Shown piece by piece: positions 26,080 through 34,795 of a stretch of 64,000 bases of DNA. Position 1 is the first letter of the stretch. Every line of letters begins with the position of its first letter. The stretch is from positions 186,001 through 250,000 of the forward strand of contig CAVUSJ010000002.1 in NCBI GenBank assembly GCA_963744105.1, given 5' to 3'. A program made the position numbers and the translations under genes. Source of the stretch: DASUPK01 sp963744105. Its GTDB lineage: Bacteria > Actinomycetota > Thermoleophilia > Solirubrobacterales > 70-9. The notes under the pieces were generated by a model, which was not told the DNA's origin, ran no database searches, and was given only the letters and a program-made list of their open reading frames with translations.

Positions 26080-27488
26080 TCCCAGTCGCAGCGCTGTCGC
26101 CCAACAGCCCCTTCGTCACCGCCTGCTACATCGTCGCCTTCTCGCTGTTCATCTTCGGCATCCGGCAGGGAACGCATCCGCGCACCGCGCGCCGCGGCAA
26201 CCTGATCGCGGCGGGCGGGATGCTGATCGCGATCGCGATCACGCTCTCGACGGACGTGATCGGCAACGGCGTCCTGATCCTGATCGGCATCCTGATCGGA
26301 ACCGCGGTCGGCGTGGTCGCCTCCCTCCGGGTGCAGATGACCGACATGCCGCAGATGGTCGCCCTCTACAACGGCGTCGGCGGCGGGGCGGCCGCGCTGA
26401 TCTCCTGGTCGGAATTCCGCCACGTGTCGGCCGGGGGCTCGAGCATCCCGCTCGACGTCTTCGTCCCGATCCTGTTCTCCACCGTGATCGGCTCGGTCTC
26501 CTTTTGGGGATCGAACATCGCCTTCGGCAAGCTCCAGGCGATCATCCCCAGCCGGCCCGTCCAGTTCCCCGGCCAGCACATCTTCAACGGGCTCCTCCTG
26601 GCAGCGATCCTCGCCGGCTGCATCGTGCTCGGCATCGATCACAACTCGCCGTCCCAGGGCCTGTACATCGGAGTCCTGATCGGGGCGGCCGTCCTCGGCA
26701 ATCTCTTCGTCCTGCCGATCGGCGGTGCCGACATGCCGGTCGTGATCTCGCTGCTCAACGCATTCACGGGCCTCGCCGCGGCCGCCGCCGGATTCGCTCT
26801 CGACAACGTCGTCCTGATCGTCGCCGGGACCCTGGTCGGCTCGTCGGGAACCATTCTCACCCTCGAGATGAGCCGGGCCATGAACCGCTCGATCGGCAAC
26901 CTGCTCTTCTCGGGATTCGGCGCCGTCAGCGCCGCCGCGGGGGAGAGGGAGGAGCGGCCCGTTCACTCGATCGGCGCCGAGGACGCGGCGATCAAGCTCG
27001 GCTACGCGGACTCGGTCGTCTTCGTCCCCGGCTACGGGATGGCGGTCGCCCAGGCCCAACATGCGGTCAAGGAGCTCGGCGATGAGCTGCAGAAGCGCGG
27101 GGTGGAGGTCAACTACGCGATCCACCCGGTCGCCGGCCGGATGCCCGGCCACATGAACGTCCTGCTCGCGGAGGCCGACGTCCCCTACGAGCAGCTCAAG
27201 GAGATGGATGAGATCAACCCCGAGATGCCGCGCACCGACGTGGCCGTGGTGATCGGGGCGAACGACGTCACCAACCCCGCCGCCAAGGACGACCCTGACT
27301 CGCCGATCGCCGGCATGCCGATCATCGAGGTCGACCAGGCCCGCGAGGTGATCGTGATCAAGCGCAGCCTCAGCCCGGGCTTCGCCGGCATCGACAACGA
27401 CCTCTTCTACAAGGACAACACCTCGATGTTGTTCTCGGACGCCAAGGGGGCCGCGTCCGACATCGCCACGCAGGTCGAAGAGCTGTAG
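26076..27488 (+). CDS. pntB: NAD(P) transhydrogenase, beta subunit
   Basis: A 470-residue protein with GTG start. About nine membrane segments form the channel, with MPQMVALYNGVGGGAAALIS. A C-terminal NADP-binding domain III follows, with VPGYGMAVAQAQHAVKEL, IHPVAGRMPGHMNVLLAEADVPY, and VVIGANDVTNPAAKDDPDSPIAGMP, all hallmark PntB blocks. It completes the proton-pumping transhydrogenase in the cytoplasmic membrane. It is convergent with the LapA-like gene, with a 1-nt gap. Confidence 0.96.
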   Translation: MIPVAALSPNSPFVTACYIVAFSLFIFGIRQGTHPRTARRGNLIAAGGMLIAIAITLSTDVIGNGVLILIGILIGTAVGVVASLRVQMTDMPQMVALYNGVGGGAAALISWSEFRHVSAGGSSIPLDVFVPILFSTVIGSVSFWGSNIAFGKLQAIIPSRPVQFPGQHIFNGLLLAAILAGCIVLGIDHNSPSQGLYIGVLIGAAVLGNLFVLPIGGADMPVVISLLNAFTGLAAAAAGFALDNVVLIVAGTLVGSSGTILTLEMSRAMNRSIGNLLFSGFGAVSAAAGEREERPVHSIGAEDAAIKLGYADSVVFVPGYGMAVAQAQHAVKELGDELQKRGVEVNYAIHPVAGRMPGHMNVLLAEADVPYEQLKEMDEINPEMPRTDVAVVIGANDVTNPAAKDDPDSPIAGMPIIEVDQAREVIVIKRSLSPGFAGIDNDLFYKDNTSMLFSDAKGAASDIATQVEEL

Positions 27489-27489
27489 C

Positions 27490-27723
27490 TCAGTCCTTCG
27501 GGCGGCGGAAGCGCGGCAGCGCGAGGCCGATGACAAAGCCGAGGACCGCCGCGAGCAGCAGCGCGAAGATCAGGGGGAGGTTGGAGGTCGAGAAGAAGAA
27601 CTTCACCTCGACCTTCTGCGTGTTCTGGAGGATGAAGATGGCCGCGAGGACCAGCGCCACGATCGTGATGTAGAACCGGGCGCCTCGCTCCTTCCTCGCC
27701 GCGGTCGGCAGTCCGTCGTTCAC
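27490..27723 (-). CDS. LapA/DUF1049-domain small membrane protein
   Basis: A 77-residue protein with two membrane segments separated by a short polar turn (FILQNTQKVEVKFFFSTSNLPL), the characteristic NTQ-V-x-F motif of LapA-domain (DUF1049) proteins. The start is GTG with no strong Shine-Dalgarno. In Gram-negatives LapA-type proteins are linked to envelope assembly; the role in actinobacteria is unknown. Confidence 0.85.
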   Translation of the reverse strand: MNDGLPTAARKERGARFYITIVALVLAAIFILQNTQKVEVKFFFSTSNLPLIFALLLAAVLGFVIGLALPRFRRPKD

Positions 27724-27871
27724 GGCGCGACCCTACCACCCGTCCGCGACTGCGACGGGGCGCTCTCGACACGATCGCGCGGCTTGCGTCACACGGCGCT
27801 GACTAGCTTCATCCGCGTGTGCCCGGAAGAGATCGGGGCAGGGGACGGTCGAGTGGATCGCGCTGATCGCG

Positions 27872-28891
27872 ATGGTCTCGGCGGCGCTGGGGGCGCTCGC
27901 CTGGGTGGTCGGCCTGCGCCTGCCGGGCATGGCCCTCGCCTATGAGATCGGCGAGCGGATCGTCTGCGCGGTCAAGCTGAGTCACGGCTGCCGAAGCGAC
28001 CCGCTGCTCGCGATGGCCTACGACGACCTGGCGGGCGAGGTGCGCGACAACGCGCCGCGAATCGTCTACGAGCGCGGCATGCGGGCCCTGCCGGTCGACT
28101 TCCGCAGCTGCCGCACTCCGGCCTGCTCCGACGGGCCGGAGACCGGCCGCGTCACGCACTCCCTCGCGGGGCGGCCGGCGACCGCCTTCACGCACGTGAT
28201 CGACTGCCGCGATCCGGATCGCGCCGAGGACCGCGGCTACGACTGCTCCGGGGAGCGGGCGGGGCGCGTCTACATCCAGTACTGGACGTACTACGGGGAC
28301 TCGGCGACCTCGCGCGCCCTGCTCGGGACCAAGGGCTACCACCCCGACGACTGGGAGGGCTACCAGGTCCGGATCGACCCGGACGGCTCCGTCGATGCTC
28401 GCGCCAGCTCGCACAACGGCTACAACGGCGCGGACGCCCCGGCGGTCGACTGGGCCTCGGATGCCGCGGGCAAGGTGCCGGGCGCGACGGTGGCGAGGGA
28501 TGCGGCCGAGTCGCTCGGGCTGCGCGGCGAGAGGGGCTGGACCGGGTCGCAGGGGACGCTCTACGTCTCCGGCGGAAGTCACGCCGGCCATGCCACCGAG
28601 GGGTCGCTCGAGCGCGAGCTCGCCGGCCTGCTCGCCGCCGAGCAGCTGGCGCTTCGGGCCAAGCCGGTGTCCGGCCCGCTCGGCGCCGACGAGGAGCGGC
28701 ACCGCCAGGAGGTGCTCGCGAGCCGCCTGCGGACCTCGCTCTTCGGCCCGGGCGCGAGGACCACGCCGCGCGGGAGCCTGAGGCTGGTCCCGATCGAGAC
28801 GCTCGCGGGCCGGGACGCCAATTCGTTCGCGATCAGCCCGCCGTGGCGGAAGCGCGTGTACATCGACCCCGAGTACGGCGGGACGGACTGA
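27872..28891 (+). CDS. Surface protein with VPS62-like domain; Flp-type signal encoded upstream of the first ATG
   Basis: The ATG at 27872 gives 339 residues. The same frame is open back to 27803 and encodes, from 27833, SGQGTVEWIALIA just before that Met. This matches a Flp/Tad-type prepilin signal (Gly, then Glu at +5 and aromatic at +6, then hydrophobic helix). No ATG, GTG or TTG lies in that upstream frame, so the real start may be hidden by an indel near 27820. The mature part contains YIQYWTYYGDSATSRALLG and GYHPDDWEGYQVRI, similar to the H-x-DWE core of VPS62-like domains. It is probably exported and anchored by the N-terminal helix. Confidence 0.7.
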   Translation: MVSAALGALAWVVGLRLPGMALAYEIGERIVCAVKLSHGCRSDPLLAMAYDDLAGEVRDNAPRIVYERGMRALPVDFRSCRTPACSDGPETGRVTHSLAGRPATAFTHVIDCRDPDRAEDRGYDCSGERAGRVYIQYWTYYGDSATSRALLGTKGYHPDDWEGYQVRIDPDGSVDARASSHNGYNGADAPAVDWASDAAGKVPGATVARDAAESLGLRGERGWTGSQGTLYVSGGSHAGHATEGSLERELAGLLAAEQLALRAKPVSGPLGADEERHRQEVLASRLRTSLFGPGARTTPRGSLRLVPIETLAGRDANSFAISPPWRKRVYIDPEYGGTD

Positions 28892-29007
28892 GCTGTACGG
28901 GCGGTCCAAGACAGCGACCCCGGCCTGGACCGCCGGTCGAAAACCGGTCGCAAAGATCAGTGATTTTCCCTATTGGACATATGTTGGTATCTGGGGAGAA
29001 TGCCGTG

Positions 29008-30588
29008 ATGCTCGCGACTCGCCGCTCCAGGGGAAGCGGTCGCCAGGCACTCGCGCACCTGGCGCTGCTGCTCGCTGCCTGCCTTGCGCTCGCCTTCCTC
29101 TCCCTGGCTGTCTTCGGAGGCAGCCGGGTTCAGGCGAACCCGCCGAACCCGCCGCATGGCGATGGCGTCCACCCCGGGGGCGGCAATGGGGGTCTCGACA
29201 ACAGCGGACACACGCTTCATCCGAATCCGCAGCCGCCTCCACCGCCACCGGACAACCCGCCGCCCGACGATCCGCCACCGGACAACCCGCCGCCGCCCGA
29301 CAAGCAGCCCAGCGGCGGGGGCGGGGGCGGCGACGCGTCCACGTCGAGCGGCTCGACCGCGACGGGCCTCAGCGGCGTGGCGGGTGCGACCGCCAGCGGA
29401 CACGCCGGAGGTCACTCGCGATCCGCCGGCCCGAACGGCAGCGTGATCGTGAAGCCGCACCAGAGTCCCGCGGGCGGGACGGTGCACCACAAGGCCGGTA
29501 AGACGGTCCAGGGGAACAAGGTCGCTGCCGCACCGGCGCCTCCGGCACCCGTCGTCGCTGCGCCGGTGAGCAACCCGAACCGCTCGACGTTCGCGGAACG
29601 GCTGCTCTCCCCGACACAGATCGATCTGTCCGCCAAGAACCTCGGCGAGGGCGGCCTCTTCGCCCTCCTGCTCGCGGCGCTGCTCTATCTGCCGGTGACG
29701 ATCTTCAACAAGGCGACCGAGAAGAACCACGAGGCCTTGAGGCGCATGATGGCGAAGCCACGCGCGGCGCTGCTGTTGCTGTTCGGGTGGATCCCCTTCC
29801 GTGGGCATCCGGCGTTCACCCTCACCCTCGGCATCGTGGCGAGCGCGGTGCTCTTCTCGTTCATCGAGCCGGGCTTTCCGACCGAGGAGGGAGCCGCCCA
29901 GTACCTGATCGGCATGATGCTCGGCTTCGCGCTCGTCTCGGTGGTCTTCTTCGCCACCTGGCGGATCGTGATTCACCGGCTGGAGCCCGGCAGCAAGGGG
30001 GAGTGGAAGCTCTATCCGCCCTTCATCTTCTTGGCGGCCTTCCTGGTGGTGATGGCCCGCCTCGCTCACTTCATCCCTGGCGTCGTGCTGGGCACCGTGG
30101 CCGAGTACGAGCCTGCGAAGCGGCTCAGCGTCAGGACCGCAGGCATCCGGGTGGCCGTCACCTACGGCGCGCTGATGGTGCTCGGGATGGCGGCGTGGTT
30201 CGCCTGGATCCCGGTTGAGCACGCCGCGTCCAAGGAGGGAGCGAGCAACCTCACCCTGATCCTGGACTCGGCTCTTGCGATCACCTTCGTCTCCGGGCTC
30301 GAGTCGGTCGCGTTCGGGCTGCTGCCGATGCGCTTCCTCGACGGCAACGACCTCTTCACCTGGCACAAGGGCCTCTGGGCCGCGATGTGGGGAGGTGCGC
30401 TGCTCTGGTTCTCGGTCGTGATCCTCCACCCGGCGCTCAGCACCTACAGCGAGGAGAGCGGCCATCACATCTTCTGGTTCGTGCTCCTCTTCTCGACCCT
30501 GATGGTGATCGCCCTGACCACCTGGGGCTACTTCCGGATCCGCGACGCGCGCGACGCGCGCGCGCAGCAGTCGGGCTCCTCGGCCTAG
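29008..30588 (+). CDS. Polytopic membrane protein with Pro-rich exported N-terminal region
   Basis: The ATG at 29008 follows GGGGAG by 9 nt and gives 526 residues; an upstream ATG at 28981 is possible. A first membrane segment (about residues 16-38) is followed by a long Pro/Gly/Ser region with repeated PPPDNPPPDDPPPD-type runs, probably wall-spanning. The second half has about eight membrane segments (FALLLAALLYLPVTIF; HPAFTLTLGIVASAVLFSFIEPGF; FIPGVVLGTVAEYEPAKRLSV; FVSGLESVAFGLLPMRFLDG). I do not recognise the family; a transporter or envelope-assembly role would be a guess. Confidence 0.75.
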   Translation: MLATRRSRGSGRQALAHLALLLAACLALAFLSLAVFGGSRVQANPPNPPHGDGVHPGGGNGGLDNSGHTLHPNPQPPPPPPDNPPPDDPPPDNPPPPDKQPSGGGGGGDASTSSGSTATGLSGVAGATASGHAGGHSRSAGPNGSVIVKPHQSPAGGTVHHKAGKTVQGNKVAAAPAPPAPVVAAPVSNPNRSTFAERLLSPTQIDLSAKNLGEGGLFALLLAALLYLPVTIFNKATEKNHEALRRMMAKPRAALLLLFGWIPFRGHPAFTLTLGIVASAVLFSFIEPGFPTEEGAAQYLIGMMLGFALVSVVFFATWRIVIHRLEPGSKGEWKLYPPFIFLAAFLVVMARLAHFIPGVVLGTVAEYEPAKRLSVRTAGIRVAVTYGALMVLGMAAWFAWIPVEHAASKEGASNLTLILDSALAITFVSGLESVAFGLLPMRFLDGNDLFTWHKGLWAAMWGGALLWFSVVILHPALSTYSEESGHHIFWFVLLFSTLMVIALTTWGYFRIRDARDARAQQSGSSA

Positions 30589-30595
30589 CGGAGCT

Positions 30596-31363
30596 CTACT
30601 TCGGCGGCATGCGGAGGGCGCCGTCCAGGCGGATCGCCTCTCCGTTCAACATCGTGTTGGTGACGATCTCGCAGGCGAGATGGCCGTACTCCTCGGGGCG
30701 GCCGAGCCGCGAGGGGAAGGGGATGCCGGCGCCGAGGGCCTGGCGCTGGTCCTCCGGGAGCGCGGCGAGCAGCGGCGTGTCGAACAGGCCCGGGGCGATG
30801 GTGTTGACGCGGATGCCGCGACTGGCCATGTCCCGGGCGGCGGGGAGCGTCAGGCCCACGACGCCGCCCTTGGAGGCCGCGTAGGCGACCTGGCCGATCT
30901 GGCCGTCCCACGCGGCGATCGATGCCGTGTTGATGCAGACGCCGCGCTCGCCCTCCTCGTCGGGCTCGTTGCCCGACATGGCCGCGCAGGCCAGCCGGAG
31001 GACGTTGAAGGTCCCGATCAGGTTGACCTTGATGACGTTGTGGAAGATCTCGAGATCGTGAGGGCCCTGCTTGGACGCGGTGCGCTGCGCCCAGCCGATA
31101 CCCGCGCAGCAGACGGAGATGCGGAGTCCGCCCGGCGAGTCGGCCGCGGCATCGACCGCCGCTTGCACCGGCTCCGGCTCCATCACGTTCACCTCCATGA
31201 ACGCGGCATTCTCGCCGAGCTCCGAGGCGAGCGCCTCGCCCTTCTCGGCGTTCAGGTCGGCGATCACGACCGAGGCGCCGCGCTCGTGCAGCGCGCGGAC
31301 GGTGGCCGCTCCGAGGCCCGAGGCTCCGCCGGCGACCAGCGCGCTTGCTCCCTCGATCTTCAT
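30596..31363 (-). CDS. Short-chain dehydrogenase (3-hydroxyacyl-CoA dehydrogenase type II-like)
   Basis: A 255-residue classical SDR. The cofactor loop is VAGGASGLGAATVRAL, followed by DLNAEKGE where Asp indicates NAD(H). Then come CCAGIGWAQRT, the Ser of INTASIAAWDG, the catalytic YAASKGG and VNTIAPGLFDTPLL. The pattern fits HSD17B10/FabG-like 3-hydroxyacyl-CoA dehydrogenases. It may supply the dehydrogenase step for the fatty-acid genes elsewhere in the window. Confidence 0.92.
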   Translation of the reverse strand: MKIEGASALVAGGASGLGAATVRALHERGASVVIADLNAEKGEALASELGENAAFMEVNVMEPEPVQAAVDAAADSPGGLRISVCCAGIGWAQRTASKQGPHDLEIFHNVIKVNLIGTFNVLRLACAAMSGNEPDEEGERGVCINTASIAAWDGQIGQVAYAASKGGVVGLTLPAARDMASRGIRVNTIAPGLFDTPLLAALPEDQRQALGAGIPFPSRLGRPEEYGHLACEIVTNTMLNGEAIRLDGALRMPPK

Positions 31364-31408
31364 CGCGGGCGGCAGCTTATTGGGTGGGTCCGGGCGGGGG
31401 CTGCAGCC

Positions 31409-31906
31409 TCAGGCCTCGATGTTGGCCATCACCGATGCCATGGCCGTCCCTCCGGGAATCGCGACAACCGTCAGGAGGGCCGACACATGGCCCGCGCCGT
31501 TCGTGCCGACGTGGGCGACGATCGAGCAACTCGCGGCCGCGGAAAGCGGGGCCATGCAGCCGTTGGCGGTGATCGAGAAGTCAACCCCGGTCTGTGTGAG
31601 CGCCGAAACAGGCACGCCGCTCGGAGATCCACCGATGTTGGTGACCGTGAAGGTCCGATTCTCGCCGCCGATCTGTGGGACTCCGAAGTCCTGGCCGGTC
31701 GGTGAGATAGCGATCGTCGCCGGGGCGGGAGCGCGTCGCTTGCAGCGGTGCTTCTTGCCGTGGTGCTTCCTCCTGCACTTCTTCGCGGCGCCTCTGGCGG
31801 GATGGCCCGGGGCGGCCTGCGCGGAGAGCGTTGCCGCCCCGGCGGCCAGGCACGCCACCAGGGCGCCCACGCCGATCCGCCTGATGAGTCTCCCCCTGTG
31901 ATCCAT
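31409..31906 (-). CDS. Secreted ASH/choice-of-anchor D-like protein with basic-Cys segment
   Basis: A 165-residue protein with Sec signal peptide (VGALVACLAAGAATLSAQA) followed at once by a Lys/Arg/His cluster containing two Cys 11 residues apart. The remainder has IAISPTGQDFGVPQIGGENRTFTVTNIGG, the start of an ASPM-SPD2-Hydin (ASH) beta-sandwich, and a Cys-x(12)-Cys pair (NGCMAPLSAAASCSI) probably forming a disulfide. The next gene upstream encodes a diverged paralogue of the same layout. Confidence 0.72.
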   Translation of the reverse strand: MDHRGRLIRRIGVGALVACLAAGAATLSAQAAPGHPARGAAKKCRRKHHGKKHRCKRRAPAPATIAISPTGQDFGVPQIGGENRTFTVTNIGGSPSGVPVSALTQTGVDFSITANGCMAPLSAAASCSIVAHVGTNGAGHVSALLTVVAIPGGTAMASVMANIEA

Positions 31907-31933
31907 GCGCTTGCCCTTGATACGGAGGCGGGT

Positions 31934-32410
31934 CTAGAAGAGATTCACGATCAGCTGCGCGGACGCCGTGCCCCCGGGAGCCGCTCTGACGTCGACCCGG
32001 GCCCATCCTGTGGCACCGTCGTTGTGGACGGATTGGACGGTCAGCGTGCAGCCTGCTTTGGGAGCCAGGCGCGATGAGCAGGTCGACGCGTTGATCTGGA
32101 AGTAGCGCCCGCCCGAGCCGCTGATCGAAGCCGCGGGAATCCCGCTCGCGCGGCGGCCGACGTTGCTGATCACGAAGTCGGTGGGAGCGCCGTCGATCTG
32201 GCCGATGGTTCCGAAGTCATGGAAGAGGGGAGAGATGGCGATCCTCGCCCGGCGCCGGCAGCTCCGTTTTGTGTGCGCGCCGTGGTTCCTCTTGCACTTC
32301 CGCCCATGACTCGCCGCCGGCCTAGCCGATGTGGACATCGCCGGCGCGACGAGCGTGCCCGCGAGCAGCGCAACGATCATCGTCAGACCGATCCGCCCTC
32401 TTCCACCCAT
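31934..32410 (-). CDS. Secreted ASH-like protein, paralogue of the downstream gene
   Basis: From the ATG at 32410 the protein has 158 residues. It has a signal peptide (IGLTMIVALLAGTLVAPAMS), then a basic-Cys segment with two Cys 12 residues apart, then IAISPLFHDFGTIGQIDGAPTDFVISN and a Cys pair near INASTCSSRLAPKAGCTL. Order and spacing match the neighbour at 31409-31906, so the two are an old tandem duplication. The frame is open further upstream but would enter the egtB 5' region. Confidence 0.72.
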   Translation of the reverse strand: MGGRGRIGLTMIVALLAGTLVAPAMSTSARPAASHGRKCKRNHGAHTKRSCRRRARIAISPLFHDFGTIGQIDGAPTDFVISNVGRRASGIPAASISGSGGRYFQINASTCSSRLAPKAGCTLTVQSVHNDGATGWARVDVRAAPGGTASAQLIVNLF

Positions 32411-32498
32411 GGCGGCGACGATAAACCCCCACCAGCAGAGGAGGGTGCCTCGGTAGTCTTGACCCATCGCGGAGGTCGCTGCACCCACGACGGAGGGT

Positions 32499-33707
32499 GA
32501 TACTCGTCCCGCTTCCGATCGCAAGGCCGAGCTGGCCCGGCGGCTTGAGGAGGCGCGCCGTCACACCCTGAAGCTGGTCGAGCCGCTCACGCACGAGCAG
32601 CTCAACCGGGTCTACGACCCGATCCTGAGCCCGCTGATCTGGGACCTCGGGCACATCGCCAACTTCGAGGAGCTCTGGCTCGTCCAGCGGATCGGCGGCC
32701 GCGAGCCTCTACGTGGCGATCTCGGCGAGCTCTACGACGCGATCGAGCAGCCGCGCAAGATCCGCGGCGAGCTGCCGATCCTGCGCGCCGACGAGGTTCG
32801 CCCGTACATGGACGGGGTCCGCGAGCGCACCCTCGAGGTCCTCGGCGAGATCGAGCTGGACCCCGGCGATCCCCTGCTCGCCGACGGCTTCGCCTACGAG
32901 ATGCTGCTCGCGCACGAGCACCAGCACAACGAGACGATGCTGCAGCTCCTGCAGATGGTCGAGTCCTACGAGCCGGTGGAGGTCGATGGCTCGGCGGCCG
33001 CGGAGCCTGTCTCCGACGGTCCGGAGATGGTCCGGGTCGAGGGCGGCACGCACAAGATCGGCGCGGGGGCCGAGGGTTTCGCGTACGACAACGAGCGCCC
33101 GCGTCACCGGGTCGAGGTCGCGCCCTTCCTGATCGACCGGACCCCTGCGACCAACGCTGCATACATCCAGTTCATGGAGGAGACGGGAGGCGAGCCCCCG
33201 ATGTACTGGGAGCGGGACGGGGAGGGCGGCTGGGTCCGCACCGCGATGGGGAGGACCGAGGAGGTCGATCCGCGACTGCCCGTGATCCACGTCTCCTGGG
33301 AGGAAGCCGACGCCTTCGCGCGCTGGGCAGGCAAACGGCTGCCGACCGAGCCGGAGTGGGAGGTGGCCGCCGCAGGCGCCGACCGGCAGCGCGCCAACCT
33401 CGACGAGCTCTCCTTCGGCTGCGCCCCGGCGGGCGCCTACGGCGACTCCTGCGCAGGGTGCGGAGCGGTGCAGATGCTCGGGGACGTCTGGGAGTGGACG
33501 AGCTCGGACTTCACGGCCTATCCGGGCTTCGCCGCGTTCCCATATCCGGAGTACTCCGAGGTCTTCTTCGGCGACACCTACAAGGTGCTGCGGGGCGGAG
33601 CATGGGCGACCCGCCGCGATGTGATCCGCACCAGCTTCCGGAACTGGGACCTGCCGGTTCGCCGACAGATCTTCTCGGGCATCCGATGCGCGAGGGACGA
33701 CGTATGA
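32499..33707 (+). CDS. egtB: Hercynine oxygenase-type protein EgtB (start codon uncertain)
   Basis: The reading frame encodes an N-terminal DinB domain (LSPLIWDLGHIANFEELWLV; AHEHQHNETMLQLL with the iron-binding His residues). A C-terminal formylglycine-type sulfatase-activator domain follows (VEGGTHKIGAGAEGFAYDNERPRH; RLPTEPEWEVAA; GDVWEWTSSDF; VLRGGAWATRR), as in EgtB. EgtB couples hercynine to a thiol through a non-haem iron sulfoxide-forming reaction in ergothioneine synthesis. The frame is open from 32463, but no ATG, GTG or TTG occurs before 32808, inside the protein. CTG at 32532, or an indel, is possible. The stop overlaps egtD by 4 nt. Confidence 0.85.
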   Translation, partial: DTRPASDRKAELARRLEEARRHTLKLVEPLTHEQLNRVYDPILSPLIWDLGHIANFEELWLVQRIGGREPLRGDLGELYDAIEQPRKIRGELPILRADEVRPYMDGVRERTLEVLGEIELDPGDPLLADGFAYEMLLAHEHQHNETMLQLLQMVESYEPVEVDGSAAAEPVSDGPEMVRVEGGTHKIGAGAEGFAYDNERPRHRVEVAPFLIDRTPATNAAYIQFMEETGGEPPMYWERDGEGGWVRTAMGRTEEVDPRLPVIHVSWEEADAFARWAGKRLPTEPEWEVAAAGADRQRANLDELSFGCAPAGAYGDSCAGCGAVQMLGDVWEWTSSDFTAYPGFAAFPYPEYSEVFFGDTYKVLRGGAWATRRDVIRTSFRNWDLPVRRQIFSGIRCARDDV

Positions 33708-34699
33708 GTGGCATCGACGCCGCCACGGATCGCATCACCGTCGAGGTCAACCTGCCCCCGGGCGGGCCACTCTCGGGCATGGCCGCCGACGTCCGCGCCG
33801 GCCTGACCAGCCCGTTCAAGGAGCTCTCGCCCCGCTACTTCTACGACGAGCGGGGCTCCGAGCTGTTCGAGCAGATCACCGAGCTCGAGGAGTACTACCC
33901 GACCCGCTGCGAGCGGGAAATCCTGCAGACGCGGTCCGCGGACATCTGCGAGGCCGCCAACCATCCGGCGAGCCTGATCGAGCTCGGCTCGGGCTCGGCG
34001 CGCAAGACCCGGGTGCTCCTCGACGCGATGAGGGACGCAAGCTGCCTCGAGACCTACTGCCCGGTCGACATCTCCGAGGAGATCACCCGCGACACGGCGG
34101 AGCGGATCGCCGACGAGTACGACGGGATCAACGTGCGGGGGCTGGTCTGCGACTTCGAGTTCGATCTGGAGCGCGTCCCGGTCGGCGGGCCGCGCGTGAT
34201 CGCGCTGCTCGGCGGCACGATCGGGAACTTCGCTCCTCATCAGCGCGCCGGCTTCCTGCGCCGGATCGCCAACCTGCTGGACCCCAAGGACCGCTTCCTG
34301 CTCGGCACCGACCTCGTCAAGGATCCCGCCGTTCTCGAGACGGCCTACAACGACTCCCGGGGCGTGACGGCCGAGTTCAACAAGAACGTCCTCTCCGTCC
34401 TCAACCGCGAGCTCGACGCCGACTTCGACCTGGACGCCTTCGAGCACGTCGTCCGCTGGGATCCCGAGAATCTCTGGGTCGACATCCGGCTGCGCTCGAC
34501 CGCGAACCAGGTCGCGAACGTCGCGGCGCTGGACATGCTCGTGCCGTTCGGGGCGGGGGAGGAGATGCGCACGGAGATCTCCACCAAGTTCCTGCGCCCC
34601 GGCCTCGAGGGGATCTACGCCGAGGCCGGCCTCGAGCTCACCGACTGGTGGACGGACTCAGAGGGGCTCTACGCCTTGTCCTTGGCGAGAGCGGCTTAA
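33704..34699 (+). CDS. egtD: L-histidine N-alpha-methyltransferase
   Basis: A 331-residue methyltransferase beginning at an ATG that overlaps the egtB stop (ATGA). SPRYFYDERGSELFEQITELEEYYPTRCE is the substrate-domain signature. LIELGSGSARKTRVLLDAM is the SAM-binding loop, and RVIALLGGTIGNFAP and FLLGTDLVKDP follow. It makes hercynine (trimethylhistidine), which EgtB then uses. No egtA, egtC or egtE homologue is visible nearby, so the sulfur donor and lyase steps lie elsewhere or use a shortened pathway. Confidence 0.95.
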   Translation: MSGIDAATDRITVEVNLPPGGPLSGMAADVRAGLTSPFKELSPRYFYDERGSELFEQITELEEYYPTRCEREILQTRSADICEAANHPASLIELGSGSARKTRVLLDAMRDASCLETYCPVDISEEITRDTAERIADEYDGINVRGLVCDFEFDLERVPVGGPRVIALLGGTIGNFAPHQRAGFLRRIANLLDPKDRFLLGTDLVKDPAVLETAYNDSRGVTAEFNKNVLSVLNRELDADFDLDAFEHVVRWDPENLWVDIRLRSTANQVANVAALDMLVPFGAGEEMRTEISTKFLRPGLEGIYAEAGLELTDWWTDSEGLYALSLARAA

Positions 34700-34795
34700 C
34701 GGCTTCGCCATCAGGTCGCGACCGCAAGCGGGCGCCCCGCACAAGTCGCTACGCGCTTCGCGCTTCGCTCCAGGGTGAAGCGGCCTGGCGGTCGC
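34700..34795 (-). repeat. 96-nt structured stop-codon element, copy A
   Basis: Read on the minus strand it begins directly after the TAA of the carotenoid oxygenase gene and ends directly after the egtD stop. The closing stem is GCGACCGC (34788-34795) with GCGGTCGC (34718-34725), a perfect 8-bp pairing. The apical hairpin reads GCGC-GAA-GCGC. The tail is TGATGGCGAAGCCG. Length and offsets are identical to copies B, C and D. It fills the whole gap between two convergent genes. Confidence 0.9.

Noticed and set aside
29220..29310. DNA repeat in the Pro-rich gene
   Set aside because: It is explained by PPPDNPP-type protein repeats and is in frame.
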